From Pseudomonas siliginis (lineage in GTDB: Bacteria; Pseudomonadota; Gammaproteobacteria; Pseudomonadales; Pseudomonadaceae), in assembly GCF_019145195.1 (NCBI RefSeq), contig NZ_JAHSTW010000003.1, positions 248,001 through 312,000 on the forward strand: DNA of 64,000 nt, given 5' to 3'. Below the pieces are notes generated by a model. That model saw only the letters and a program-made list of their open reading frames with translations, was not told the DNA's origin and made no database searches. Shown in pieces: positions 27,528 to 36,770 of the stretch. Both the position numbers and the translations under genes were made by a program. Position 1 is the stretch's first letter; the number at the start of each line of letters is the position of its first letter.

Positions 27528-28754
27528 ATGAATGAACGTGTAGGTGATGGGCGAACTGACGGGGAGCCGCTGGTGCCTGCGTGGATGGCGGTGTTTTCAC
27601 TGGCGATGGGTGTGTTTGGTCTGCTCACGGCGGAATATCTGCCGGCCAGCCTGCTGACGCCGATGGCGCTCGATCTTGGCGTCAGCGAAGCGCTGGCCGG
27701 GCAAGCGGTGACGGTGACCGCAGTGGTGGCGCTGTTCGCCGGATTGCTCGTACCTGGATTGACGCGCAGTCTTGATCGGCGCCTGGTCTTGCTCGGTTTC
27801 TCGGCACTGATGATCGCATCGAATCTGCTGGTCGCGTTGTCGTCCAGCCTCGCAGTGTTGCTGATCATGCGCATCCTTTTGGGCATAGCTCTGGGCGGAT
27901 TCTGGAGCATGGCGGCGGCCGTGGCGATGCGCTTGGTGCCGGCGGCGCTGCTGCCGCGTGCGCTGTCGATCATCTTCAGCGGGATCGCCGTGGGGACCGT
28001 GGTCGCGGTGCCATTGGGCAGTTATCTCGGCGGTCAGTTTGGCTGGCGCAGTGCGTTTTTCGCAGCTGCGGCGGTTGGCGTGGTGACGCTGGTCTTCCAA
28101 ATATTCACGCTACCCAGTCTGGCGCCGCATCGTCCGTCACGCCTGCGCACGGTGCTTGAGGTGTTGCTGCGACCGGGCATTACCATTGGCATGTTTGGCT
28201 GTGTATTGGTGCACACCGGTCACTTTGCGTTGTTCACCTACATCAGGCCATTTCTGGAAAGCACCACCGGCGTCGGCCCGCAGACGCTGGCACTGATGCT
28301 CCTTGGTTTCGGCGTGGCGAACTTTGCCGGCACGCTGTTCGCCGGCTGGCTGTTGCAGCGCAATCCACGCGCAACACTGGTGCTGATGCCGGTGTTGGTG
28401 GGTGTTGCCGCTCTGGCGTTGGTCGGGTTACCTGCCTCGCTCACCGGGCAGGCGTTGCTCTTGGCGCTGTGGGGGATGGCCTTCGGTGGCGTGCCGGTCG
28501 CATGGTCGAACTGGGTGGCGCGCTCGATACCCGATCAGGCCGAAAGCGCAGGCGGCATGGTCGTCGCATCGGTGCAGTCGGCGATTGCCGCAGGCGCCGC
28601 CGCCGGCGGTTCGGTGTTCAGTTTCAGCGGTATCCATGGTGTGTTTGTAGCGGCTGGAATTCTGATGTTGCTGGCCGCGCTGCTGATTGCACTGAAGGTC
28701 AATGTCGATGTGCCGGAGCCGGGTTCGGCGCCGGTGGCACCGGTGCATTTGTGA
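27528..28754 (+). CDS. MFS efflux transporter, DHA1 type (NepI-like)
   Basis: A 408-residue transporter with 12 predicted membrane helices. Helix 4/5 region MRILLGIALGGFWSM resembles purine ribonucleoside exporter NepI and its relatives. It is divergent from the AraC gene and convergent with the TetR gene (5 bp gap). Export of a small molecule is likely; the substrate is not evident. AraC plus DHA1 exporter is a common self-regulated efflux pair. Confidence 0.88.
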   Translation: MNERVGDGRTDGEPLVPAWMAVFSLAMGVFGLLTAEYLPASLLTPMALDLGVSEALAGQAVTVTAVVALFAGLLVPGLTRSLDRRLVLLGFSALMIASNLLVALSSSLAVLLIMRILLGIALGGFWSMAAAVAMRLVPAALLPRALSIIFSGIAVGTVVAVPLGSYLGGQFGWRSAFFAAAAVGVVTLVFQIFTLPSLAPHRPSRLRTVLEVLLRPGITIGMFGCVLVHTGHFALFTYIRPFLESTTGVGPQTLALMLLGFGVANFAGTLFAGWLLQRNPRATLVLMPVLVGVAALALVGLPASLTGQALLLALWGMAFGGVPVAWSNWVARSIPDQAESAGGMVVASVQSAIAAGAAAGGSVFSFSGIHGVFVAAGILMLLAALLIALKVNVDVPEPGSAPVAPVHL

Positions 28755-28759
28755 TTTGA

Positions 28760-29383
28760 TCAATCCGCCTTACGCGTGGCGGCAATGTCCCAGATTTGCA
28801 TGACCTGAGTGATAGCAGCATCAATGTTATCCAGCGCGGTGTTGTCTCTGGCGAGGATGGATATGCCCTGCAGGAAACTGTCGAATACCGTCGCCATCGC
28901 CGCCGCACTTGTGCCGCTGGCCAGCTCGTCGGCATTCACAGCGCGTTCGACGCAGGCTTGAATGCCGGCACGGGTGCGCTGCCTTGAGTGGGTCAGGGCT
29001 TGCGCCACATGGGCGGTTTCCGGGCTCGGTGCGCTCATGACGCCGAGGGTAACCATGCAGCCCTTGGGGTGTGTGTCGTCGCACTGCATGCGTGCCGACT
29101 GGCGCAAAGCGGTCTCGATCGCCTGGCGTGGTGGCAGGCTGTCGTCCCACAGGCACTCGGTGACTTGCGCATAGGTGGTTAAATAACGCTGCACGCATTC
29201 ATCGAACAACGCTTCCTTGGAACCGAACGCGGCGTAGAAGCTAGGTGCAGAGATACCGCCACCCAGGCCTGCCTTCAATTGGGCCAGCGATGTCGCGTCG
29301 TAGCCGTGTTGCCAGAACAGTTGCAAAGCCTGATCGACGGCGTCGTCGCGATCAAACTGACGGGGGCGACCGGTTCTCGCCAT
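28760..29383 (-). CDS. TetR-family transcriptional repressor
   Basis: A 207-residue regulator. N-terminal helix-turn-helix with TSLAQLKAGLGG and APSFYAAFGSKEALF, followed by a ligand-binding domain containing KGCMVTLGVM, typical of the TetR_C family of Pseudomonas regulators. ATG 29383 (MARTGRPRQF) is preceded by GAGGAG; the frame starts further upstream at 29440 without support. It is divergent from the MFS gene at 29514, the expected target. Confidence 0.9.
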   Translation of the reverse strand: MARTGRPRQFDRDDAVDQALQLFWQHGYDATSLAQLKAGLGGGISAPSFYAAFGSKEALFDECVQRYLTTYAQVTECLWDDSLPPRQAIETALRQSARMQCDDTHPKGCMVTLGVMSAPSPETAHVAQALTHSRQRTRAGIQACVERAVNADELASGTSAAAMATVFDSFLQGISILARDNTALDNIDAAITQVMQIWDIAATRKAD

Positions 29384-29513
29384 GACCTGACTCCTCATTG
29401 ATTTAATATAAAGACTAGTCGATACAGAAATTGTTGACAACGCTGCGCATGCACCCTCAGGATCTAGATCGATCGGTATTTAAATCTGAGTCGGTTTTTT
29501 CGAGGAGCTTCCA
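29384..29513. promoter_or_regulatory. TetR/MFS divergent promoter region with palindromes
   Basis: The 130-bp region has GACTAGTC (29413-29420) close to the TetR start, and GATCTAGATC (29461-29470), overlapping GATCGATC (29467-29474), about 45 bp before the MFS start. These are candidate repressor half-sites. CGAGGAGCTT just before 29514 is the MFS ribosome-binding site. Confidence 0.45.
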
Positions 29514-30731
29514 GTGACACCTTCAATCACGTTAACGGCTACGCCAAAAGGTCTGCCCATCGGCGCTTTGCTGGCGCTGGCCATGACTGGCTTCATCTGC
29601 ATCGTCACCGAAACCCTGCCGGCGGGCCTGTTGCCGTTGATCAGTGAAGGCCTGGCGATTTCGCCGTCCATGGCCGGGCAAATGGTTACCGCGTACGCAT
29701 TGGGTTCCGTACTGGCGGTGATCCCGATGACCATCGCCACCCGGGGCTGGCGGCGCCGCAACGTGCTGCTGCTGACGATTGTCGGTTTCCTGCTGTTCAA
29801 TTCGATTACCGCGCTGTCGTCGCATTACGGCGTGACGCTGGTCGCGCGGTTCTTCGCCGGGGTTGCGGCGGGTCTGGCATGGAGTCTGCTGGCCGGCTAT
29901 GCGCGACGCATGGTTGAGCCCGAACAGCAGGGCAAGGCGTTGGCGCTGGCGATGGTCGGCACACCGATTGCGCTGTCGCTGGGCGTGCCTCTGGGTACGT
30001 GGCTCGGTGGGCTGGTCGGTTGGCGCACTACATTCGGTCTGATGTCGGCGCTGACCTTGGTACTGATCGTCTGGGTACTGGTGAAAGTGCCCGACTACCC
30101 GCCGCAGCCGGCCCATCAACGCCTATCGCTGAGCAAAGTCCTGACTACCCCGGGCGTGCGTCCTGTGCTAGAAGTGGTGATCAGTTGGATGCTGGCGCAC
30201 AACATTCTCTACACCTATATCGCTCCGTTCGTGGCGCCGGCGGGCATGGCCGAGCGGGTGGATGTGGTGTTGTTGAGCTTCGGCATCGCCGCTCTGGTCG
30301 GGATATGGCTGACGGCGAAGCTGGTCGAGCCGCTGCTGCGTTCGACGGTTCTGCTGAGTTTGGCGACCTTTGCCGCCGTCTGCGTGGCGCTGGGATTTGG
30401 CGGAGGCAGCCCAGAGGTGATTTATCTCGGCGTGGCGGCATGGGGTTTAACCTTTGGCGGCGCGGCGACGCTGTTGCAAACGGCGCTGGCTGATGCGGCG
30501 GGCGACGGAGCGGATGTCGCCTTGTCGTTGAACGTAGTGGCGTGGAACAGCGCGATCGCTGGCAGCGGTGTCGTCGGCGGCGTGCTGCTCGATCAGTGGG
30601 GCGTTACCTCATTTCCGTGGGCCATGCTGGCACTGGTCGCTATCGCCTTCGCCATTGCCTGGGGTGCCCGGGCCCACGGTTTCAAGTCGGGCCCGCGCTC
30701 TGTAGAAGCTTCGGTGGTGGCGGGGCATTGA
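29514..30731 (+). CDS. MFS efflux transporter, DHA1 type
   Basis: A 405-residue protein with 12 predicted membrane helices (TETLPAGLLPLIS in helix 1, the TETLPAG-type start of AraJ/YdhP-like exporters; GRW-like WRTTFGL in helix 6). The start is GTG 29514, preceded by GAGGAG. It is divergent from TetR and therefore probably TetR-repressed efflux. Substrate unknown. It ends 18 bp from the convergent msrA gene. Confidence 0.88.
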   Translation: MTPSITLTATPKGLPIGALLALAMTGFICIVTETLPAGLLPLISEGLAISPSMAGQMVTAYALGSVLAVIPMTIATRGWRRRNVLLLTIVGFLLFNSITALSSHYGVTLVARFFAGVAAGLAWSLLAGYARRMVEPEQQGKALALAMVGTPIALSLGVPLGTWLGGLVGWRTTFGLMSALTLVLIVWVLVKVPDYPPQPAHQRLSLSKVLTTPGVRPVLEVVISWMLAHNILYTYIAPFVAPAGMAERVDVVLLSFGIAALVGIWLTAKLVEPLLRSTVLLSLATFAAVCVALGFGGGSPEVIYLGVAAWGLTFGGAATLLQTALADAAGDGADVALSLNVVAWNSAIAGSGVVGGVLLDQWGVTSFPWAMLALVAIAFAIAWGARAHGFKSGPRSVEASVVAGH

Positions 30732-30749
30732 ACCCCGCCAGCAGTTTCT

Positions 30750-31256
30750 TCAACCGCGCTTCGGCAGTTTCCAGTTAGGCCGGATGAAATGGCAGGTGTA
30801 GCCGTTCGGAATCCGCTCCAGGTAATCCTGATGCTCGGGTTCCGCTTCCCAGAACGGGCCGGCCGGTTCTATTTCCGTAACCACTCGGCCCGGCCACAAC
30901 TTCGATGCGTCTACATCGGCGGCGGTGTCTTCAGCGACGGCACGCTGCTCGTCGTTGAGGTAGTAGATCGCCGAGCGGTAGCTCGGGCCAAGATCGTTGC
31001 CCTGACGGTTAGGCGTGCTCGGGTCGTGGATCTGGAAGAAGAACTCAAGGATCTGCCGGTAGCTGATCACGGCCGGATCAAACTCGATCTCGATGGCTTC
31101 GGCGTGGTTGCCGTGGTTGCGATAGGTCGCATTCGGCACATCGCCGCCGGTATAGCCGACGCGGGTTTTCAGCACACCCGGATAGCGGCGCAACAGATCC
31201 TGCATGCCCCAGAAGCAGCCGCCGGCGAGAATGGCAGTTTCGGTTTGAGTGGTCAT
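30750..31256 (-). CDS. msrA: Peptide-methionine (S)-S-oxide reductase MsrA
   Basis: A 168-residue enzyme reducing methionine-S-sulfoxide in oxidised proteins. The active-site motif GCFWG is at residues 12-16. Other family motifs are [17 protein letters not shown] and [13 protein letters not shown] 31256 has GAGGAAG upstream; the frame upstream to 31364 is not needed. It is a small cytoplasmic-type MsrA without signal peptide and is a single gene, convergent with the MFS gene. Confidence 0.95.
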   Translation of the reverse strand: MTTQTETAILAGGCFWGMQDLLRRYPGVLKTRVGYTGGDVPNATYRNHGNHAEAIEIEFDPAVISYRQILEFFFQIHDPSTPNRQGNDLGPSYRSAIYYLNDEQRAVAEDTAADVDASKLWPGRVVTEIEPAGPFWEAEPEHQDYLERIPNGYTCHFIRPNWKLPKRG

Positions 31257-31402
31257 GGTGTGTGCTTCCTCTCGAGACGATGGGGGGATACCCACTGTTA
31301 TGAGGGCGGGTTGAGAGAATCCAAGGTCACGCTCATCAGAATCGACCACTGGCCTGCTGATCAAGCGACATGCAGGCGACTGCGATTTTCATCAGATCGT
31401 AT

Positions 31403-32188
31403 TCAACCAAAGCCAAAGAACGAACGCAGCTTGCTTGGCGACTTGCGCTCGTAGAACGGTTTGGTCTCCCTGAGGAAGTAATCACTCAGCCCGGCTTGTC
31501 CCGTCAGCACGCGGCAAAAATCAACCGGCCCGCCATCAGGGGCTGTGTCCGCAGCGACATTGCCGGCTTCGCGCATGACCTGTTCGATATCGCCATCCGC
31601 TTCGATGCCGACGATCAAGTGCGGTTTTTCATCAACCGAGGGGTCGTGCATCAGCGCCAGGAACGCGCGTTTCACATTGGCGTGTTTGGCCAGCAGTTGC
31701 GAGAGCGAATGGACCATCGTCGATGGGTAGTCCGAAGGCTGTCCAAGCAAGACGTTGGTTTCTTTTTCAACGGTACGCTGCGTGGCGGGCCGGCCGATTT
31801 CGCCTGAGAGCAGGCGTTGCACTTCCTCCGGAAAGAATTCCTTGCCGTACGGCGACTTCGGATTGAGAAAGAGCAGCGCGCCCAGCGTGATTTCGAACAA
31901 TGATCGGGCAGGGATTTCTACATAGCTCTGCTCGCTGTCGATGGATTGTTGCAGCGTTGGCAGTGAGGAGAAGAACGGAATGACTGGCGTGCCATCGGGC
32001 TTCTGCCAATGAGCGATGCTGATATTGCTGCCGGCTTCGAGATTGACATGGCCTTGCGCCGCACCGGCGGTGCCGAGGATGTAGACGGTCGAGTCCAGCA
32101 GGGTGTGATAGAACTCAGGGCGATGCGCGGGTTCGTCCGCGGCCAGCCGGAGTGATGTTTCCAATGGGTTTTCTTGGGAAGTATCCAT
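31403..32188 (-). CDS. SseB-family protein (enhanced serine sensitivity)
   Basis: A 261-residue cytoplasmic protein with an N-terminal SseB domain (NPLETSLRLAADEPAHRPEFYHTL region; VPFFSSL-type IPFFSSLPTLQ; EIPARSLFEIT) and a C-terminal SseB_C domain (HANVKRAFLALM, PHLIVGIEADGD). The molecular role of the family is not settled. It lies 35 bp downstream of the Nudix gene on the same strand. Confidence 0.88.
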   Translation of the reverse strand: MDTSQENPLETSLRLAADEPAHRPEFYHTLLDSTVYILGTAGAAQGHVNLEAGSNISIAHWQKPDGTPVIPFFSSLPTLQQSIDSEQSYVEIPARSLFEITLGALLFLNPKSPYGKEFFPEEVQRLLSGEIGRPATQRTVEKETNVLLGQPSDYPSTMVHSLSQLLAKHANVKRAFLALMHDPSVDEKPHLIVGIEADGDIEQVMREAGNVAADTAPDGGPVDFCRVLTGQAGLSDYFLRETKPFYERKSPSKLRSFFGFG

Positions 32189-32223
32189 GAGGTCAGTCCG
32201 TTATTTTCAGTGGAGAGCGATGA

Positions 32224-32685
32224 TTACCTGACCGACTCGAAGATGCCTGCATTCACCAGCATTTCATCCAGCCTCTCGGGCCATATCTGATCGTCGGTGC
32301 CTCGTAGCGATTCAGCGGACCACCAACGATGATCGGCCATGACCTCGGTTTCTTCCTGAGTCCAGCCAGCTCTGGATAGCCGCTCGCTTGGCGTATGCAC
32401 GACGAAATATTGTTCGACCGCGAGTACAGTTTCGCCGCTGGGTAATAGCATGGAAAAATCACGGTGAGCTACAGGTCCGTCAACCGTGAGGACCTCAATA
32501 CCGGTTTCCTCACGCAACTCACGTATTGCAGCGTCATGGAATGTCTCACCGGCCTCAAGGCCGCCGCCTGGGGTTGCCCAGTAATTTCTGCCGGCCAAGG
32601 CGCCGTTCTCATGGATGAATCTGAAAAGCAGAACTTCTTGCGAGGGACTTATGACCAGTAATCGTGCTGCTTTGCGTTCGCGCAT
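32224..32685 (-). CDS. Nudix hydrolase
   Basis: A 153-residue protein with a complete Nudix box: GGGLEAGETFHDAAIRELRE followed by ETGIEV, fitting G-x5-E-x7-REUXEEXGU. It is expected to hydrolyse a nucleoside diphosphate derivative; the substrate is not evident. It is probably co-transcribed with the SseB gene that follows. Confidence 0.9.
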   Translation of the reverse strand: MRERKAARLLVISPSQEVLLFRFIHENGALAGRNYWATPGGGLEAGETFHDAAIRELREETGIEVLTVDGPVAHRDFSMLLPSGETVLAVEQYFVVHTPSERLSRAGWTQEETEVMADHRWWSAESLRGTDDQIWPERLDEMLVNAGIFESVR

Positions 32686-32782
32686 CTACATCTTCCTTGA
32701 AGGGCTTGCCACTGCTTGTTGCGTTTCGGATTCGTATTGCAAGAGGACGTCGGGCTGGCAAGAGCTCCTTATTGAACAGCCA

Positions 32783-33142
32783 TTAAAGACCACCCAACCC
32801 GCTGAACCATGGAAAAACAACGCCAGATTCATGGCCTTTATATGCTGACCTCGCCCGCAATTGTCTGCGACAAAGAAGCCAGCTGATGATCGCCGGTATC
32901 GCCAATAGCGTCAGAAACCACTGGAAAGCATTGCTGGACTGAAGCGCGAGGGCCAGAAGCACATTGATCAGCAATGCCCCAAGAATCGCGACGTTGTACT
33001 TGATGTGCCGACGTTTGATCGCAACAAATTCTTCCCAGTCGTAAATCAACCAATCGTGGGAAAACTCTCCGCACTCAGGGCATTTATGCGTGGGCGGAAG
33101 GTTATCGGTGGTGAACCCACAATCAGGGCAGCAGACTGTCAT
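32783..33142 (-). CDS. Small membrane protein with N-terminal zinc ribbon
   Basis: A 119-residue protein. Residues 1-30 contain two CxxC pairs (CPDCG and CPECGE), a rubredoxin-like zinc ribbon, followed by two predicted membrane helices (about 55-95; AILGALLINVLLALAL and FLTLLAIPAIISWLL). The start is taken as ATG 33142 with AGGTTC upstream rather than 33160. No function can be named. It sits alone between Nudix and TonB receptor genes on the same strand. Confidence 0.7.
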   Translation of the reverse strand: MTVCCPDCGFTTDNLPPTHKCPECGEFSHDWLIYDWEEFVAIKRRHIKYNVAILGALLINVLLALALQSSNAFQWFLTLLAIPAIISWLLCRRQLRARSAYKGHESGVVFPWFSGLGGL

Positions 33143-33227
33143 TGAGCGAACCTTCCGCAAGCTGTCTCATATCGCTAGCCAGCGTAGTGCAGATTGGCTG
33201 GAGTTGTCCGTCTACAGCCAACAGGGC

Positions 33228-35354
33228 TCACAACAAACTCCACGAAACCCCAACATAAACCCCCATACCTTCACCCGGGGTCGACCGCGCGGCGTCCACT
33301 CCCTTGTCGTCATACCCCGACGTGACCGTTGCCGCATAACGCTTGCCGGTCAGGTTGCGCATGTCCACCCAACCTTGCCAGTCGCCCTTCGGCGCGTTGT
33401 AGCCCAGGGTGGCGCCGAACAGGGCGTAAGGGTCGGCGTAATAGCTGTTGGCGTAGTCAACGGCAACTTTGGAGACTAGTTGCGTGTTCACGGCGGCGAA
33501 GAAGCCCTGCGGCCAGTCGTAACGCAGTTCGCCCTGGTAATAATGCATCGGCAGGCCCGGCAGGCGGTTGTCGCCGAAGCGTTCGTCGTCGCGGTAGTGG
33601 AAGTCGCTGAAGGTGTAGGCCTGGCGCAAGCTCAGCTGGCGGCCGTCGGCGGCGGTCCAGAGTTTGCTGTTGAGGCTGGCCTCGATGCCCTGGTGCACGG
33701 TCGGGCTGGCGTTGAGTTCGTAGGGCGTGACGGCGTTGGCGTCCGGCAGCACCGAGAGCAGTTCGTGACGAACTTGGGCGAAGTACCAGGCCAGGCTCCA
33801 TTCGCCCAAATGGCTGTCGCCACGGCCGCCGAGTTCCAGAGTGGTTGCAGTCTGGTTTTGCAGCTCGACCGGGTCGCGCTGGGTGCCGGTGGCGGCGCCG
33901 TTGCCGGCAGGGAAGCGCACGTTGGAGCTGTAGATCAGCGACCACGGGTGCGGTGCTTCGACGGAGCGGCTGAGGTTGCCGAACACTTGCACGTCGGGGG
34001 TGATCTGGTAGCGCAGGCCGATGCGCGGTGCATAGTCCCAGTCGCTGAGACTTGTTTTGCCGCCGACCTGCGGATAGGTCACGGCGCTTTCGCGGCGGGT
34101 GTAGATGGCGGCGAGGCCGGTGGTCAGCCAGAGGTCGTCGGCAATTTCCAGGTCGTTACCGAAATGCAGCACGGTGTCCGAACCCTGATAAGTGAAATTG
34201 CGCATCCGCGTGCCCGCGGCATAGCTGGCGGTGTTGCCACTCGGGATGCGCACGAACTCGCTGGCGCCATTGTTGGGCAGGTGCTTGGTCACGCGCAGGC
34301 CGACATTGCTGCGGCTTTCCATCCCGAACAAAGTGTCGCGGCGCTTGTAGTCGAATGTGCCGCTAACGTCGGTATAAGCCACCTTCAGCCGGTTCGGGCC
34401 TTCGCGCAAATCCATCGGGTAGTCGTGGTAGACGAGGCCGGTCTGGATGCTCGAATCGTCGTCGAGGTAGAACGTGGTCTTGTTGCCGATGAAGGTACTG
34501 CCGGGCTGCTTGCGGCTGTCATCGCGGGTCACATACGCCGGGTTGGCTGCCCGTGGGCTGTGTTCGATGGAATGCTTGGTCACGCGACCGGCGAGGTCGT
34601 TGTCGGTTTCGCGATAGCGAAAGTAGAAGCGGGTTTCCAGATTCGGGTTGAAGCGATAGCCGAAGTTGGCGATCAGGCCTTTGCTCTCGCTGGCGGTGTG
34701 GTCCTGATAGCCGTCGGCGTTGGCATCGGTCAGCGACACGTAATAATCGAAATCGCCCAGCACTTGCCCGGAGCTGACCTGGCGCTGCTGATAGCCATGG
34801 CTGCCAGTGGCGTAGCGCACTTGCAGCTTTGGCGCGGTGTAACCGGTGTGGCTGACGTAATCGATAGCGCCGCCCAGCGCCAGCGCGCCGCGATCGAAGC
34901 CATTGGCGCCGCGCAGCACTTCGACATGCTCGACCCACAGTGGCTCGAGCAATTCATACGGTGTGCCGCCGGGGCCGGTGAGGGGCAAGCCATCCAGCAT
35001 CGTGTACAGCCCCGAGGCGTGGGCGCCGGGCGCGCGGTTGATGCCTGAACCACGGATGGAAATTTTCACGCCTTCGTTGCCCGCCGACTGCGCATACACC
35101 CCCGGCTGATAGGCGAGCACATCCTGATTGCTGGCAACGCGGCCCTGCAACGGCTGGCGCATGTCGACCACGTTGGTGCCGCCGGGAACCTCCTCAAGGC
35201 GTTGCCGCGCTTCTTCGACCGCTGCATCGCTGCCACTGCGCTGATCTGCCGAAATCAGCACTTGCCCCAGCTCCAGACCTTGGGTCTCGGCCATCGCCGG
35301 GCAGGCCAGGGCCAGACCGAGCAGGGCAGTGGGCAATGATTTGGACGACGGCAT
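33228..35354 (-). CDS. TonB-dependent outer-membrane receptor
   Basis: A 708-residue receptor. Signal peptide at residues 1-22 (ALLGLALACPAMA); plug domain about 50-170 (QDVLAYQPGVYAQS, ISIRGSGINR, VEVLRGANGFDRGALALGG); then a 22-strand barrel ending VYVGVSWSLL. ATG 35354 follows GGAG. The plug pattern resembles FecA-like receptors, but no adjacent sigma/anti-sigma pair or Fur box is visible, so iron is only one possibility. The next gene, ppk2, is divergent. Confidence 0.88.
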   Translation of the reverse strand: MPSSKSLPTALLGLALACPAMAETQGLELGQVLISADQRSGSDAAVEEARQRLEEVPGGTNVVDMRQPLQGRVASNQDVLAYQPGVYAQSAGNEGVKISIRGSGINRAPGAHASGLYTMLDGLPLTGPGGTPYELLEPLWVEHVEVLRGANGFDRGALALGGAIDYVSHTGYTAPKLQVRYATGSHGYQQRQVSSGQVLGDFDYYVSLTDANADGYQDHTASESKGLIANFGYRFNPNLETRFYFRYRETDNDLAGRVTKHSIEHSPRAANPAYVTRDDSRKQPGSTFIGNKTTFYLDDDSSIQTGLVYHDYPMDLREGPNRLKVAYTDVSGTFDYKRRDTLFGMESRSNVGLRVTKHLPNNGASEFVRIPSGNTASYAAGTRMRNFTYQGSDTVLHFGNDLEIADDLWLTTGLAAIYTRRESAVTYPQVGGKTSLSDWDYAPRIGLRYQITPDVQVFGNLSRSVEAPHPWSLIYSSNVRFPAGNGAATGTQRDPVELQNQTATTLELGGRGDSHLGEWSLAWYFAQVRHELLSVLPDANAVTPYELNASPTVHQGIEASLNSKLWTAADGRQLSLRQAYTFSDFHYRDDERFGDNRLPGLPMHYYQGELRYDWPQGFFAAVNTQLVSKVAVDYANSYYADPYALFGATLGYNAPKGDWQGWVDMRNLTGKRYAATVTSGYDDKGVDAARSTPGEGMGVYVGVSWSLL

Positions 35355-35544
35355 CGAAAAAACTCCAGCAAACAGGGGATCGGGCAATGAACAGTGCGAC
35401 GTCGGAACAATCTCAGGAAACACATGGCGACAGGGCTTTTTTGCCCGGCAATGGCAAACAACCGGGCGTGAACTAACCTCACGGATCAGGCCCTTCGGGT
35501 CAATAAACAAATTCAGCGGGCTGTTGAAGCGCGAGGACAGGTTC

Positions 35545-36360
35545 ATGGCGAAAGACAAGAAGAAACCTGCAAAGGCAATCGAACGTCCACGCTTGAAAAA
35601 CAAGGACTATCTGGAACACCTGCGCAAGCTGCACATTGAACTGGTCAAGCTGCAGGAGTGGGTCATCGCCAAAGGTGTCAAGGTGTGTATTGTTTTCGAA
35701 GGGCGCGACGGTGCAGGCAAGGGCGGTGTGATCAAGGCGATCACCGAACGCGTCAGCCCACGGGTGTTCCGGGTGATGGCACTGCCGGCGCCAACCGATC
35801 GCGAAAAGAGCCAGATGCATGTGCAGCGCTACCTGCCGCATCTGCCGGCGGGCGGCGAGGTGGTGATTTTCGACCGCAGTTGGTACAACCGCGCCGGTGT
35901 CGAACGGGTCATGGGTTTTTGTACGGAGGAGCAGGCCGACAAGTTTCTCAAGTCGATTCCTTGGGTGGAGAACGCCATCGTTGATTCGGGGGTGATCCTG
36001 CTCAAGTACTGGCTTGAGGTCAGTCCGGAGGAACAGACCCGCCGGCTCGAAGCGCGAATCAATGACGGGCGCAAGACCTGGAAATTGACACCCATGGATC
36101 TGAAATCCTACAGCCGCTGGTATGACTACTCACGGGCGCGGGACGAGATGTTCAAGCATACGGACACCGATTGGGCGCCGTGGAGGGTTGCCGACTCCAA
36201 TGACAAGCGTCGTGCACGGCTGAACATCATCACTGATCTGCTCAGTCGCATCCCCTATGAAGAGGTGAAGCGCGACAAGGTCGAGTTGCCGAAACGGCAG
36301 AAGCCGGGCAAGTATCGGGAGCCGGACTATCCGTATAAGCGGGTGGCGGAGCGGTTTTGA
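35545..36360 (+). CDS. ppk2: Polyphosphate kinase 2
   Basis: A 271-residue PPK2-family enzyme transferring phosphate between polyphosphate and nucleotides. Walker A EGRDGAGKGG, Walker B FDRSWYNRAG, the lid-region arginines and ARINDGRKTWKLTP are all present. ATG 35545 (MAKDKKK) has GAGGACAGG upstream; an open frame reaches back to 35329 but overlaps the TonB receptor start on the other strand. It is a single-domain PPK2. Nothing nearby indicates regulation. Confidence 0.93.
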   Translation: MAKDKKKPAKAIERPRLKNKDYLEHLRKLHIELVKLQEWVIAKGVKVCIVFEGRDGAGKGGVIKAITERVSPRVFRVMALPAPTDREKSQMHVQRYLPHLPAGGEVVIFDRSWYNRAGVERVMGFCTEEQADKFLKSIPWVENAIVDSGVILLKYWLEVSPEEQTRRLEARINDGRKTWKLTPMDLKSYSRWYDYSRARDEMFKHTDTDWAPWRVADSNDKRRARLNIITDLLSRIPYEEVKRDKVELPKRQKPGKYREPDYPYKRVAERF

Positions 36361-36381
36361 CATTTGCGGGGTTTTTGGGGG

Positions 36382-36742
36382 CTTGGCGGCCTTTGGGCCG
36401 ACCAGGCTCTTGGGGTTTTGGGTGTATATCCGTTTTTTCGGGTGTTGCGGCTGGCGGTTTCGCCCTTACGGCGAGTCACCTTTTCCAAACGCCGAAAAGG
36501 TAACCGAAAAGGCTTGCTCCTACGTTCGGCCCCTCGCGGGCTCGGGGTTCCTTCGCTGCGGGATCGATCCGGGCGCAGCGGCTCCGGTTTGCTTCGCTGC
36601 ACCTCCTTCCGCTGTGTTCGACTTCGTCGAACGGTCGCTGCGCTCCCACGCCCGGATCACTCCCTCCACTCAGCCTTCCGACGTCGCCGGTGGATCAAAA
36701 GCCAGATCAAAAGCACTCGAGCTTGCGCTCATTGTTGAGTGG
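36382..36742 (+). repeat. Structured intergenic repeat element, copy A
   Basis: A 361-bp non-coding element sharing most of its sequence with copy B at 48455-48805. Stems: CGGCC-TTTG-GGCCG (36387-36400); ACCTTTTC/GAAAAGGT with loop CAAACGCC (36478-36501); CGCTGCG/CGCAGCG (36554-36580); long-range GATCCGGGCG/CGCCCGGATC (36566-36575 with 36649-36658); CAGCGG/CCGCTG; GTTCGAC-TTC-GTCGAAC (36616-36632); GAGC-TTGC-GCTC (36719-36730). ORFs across it are not believable genes. Confidence 0.85.
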
Positions 36743-36770
36743 GGCGGCTTCGCCGCGGGCAGCTGCGCTG

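Noticed and set aside
33480..35048. 522-codon + strand ORF opposite the TonB receptor
   Set aside because: Antisense shadow; the minus strand has a signal peptide, plug and barrel motifs.
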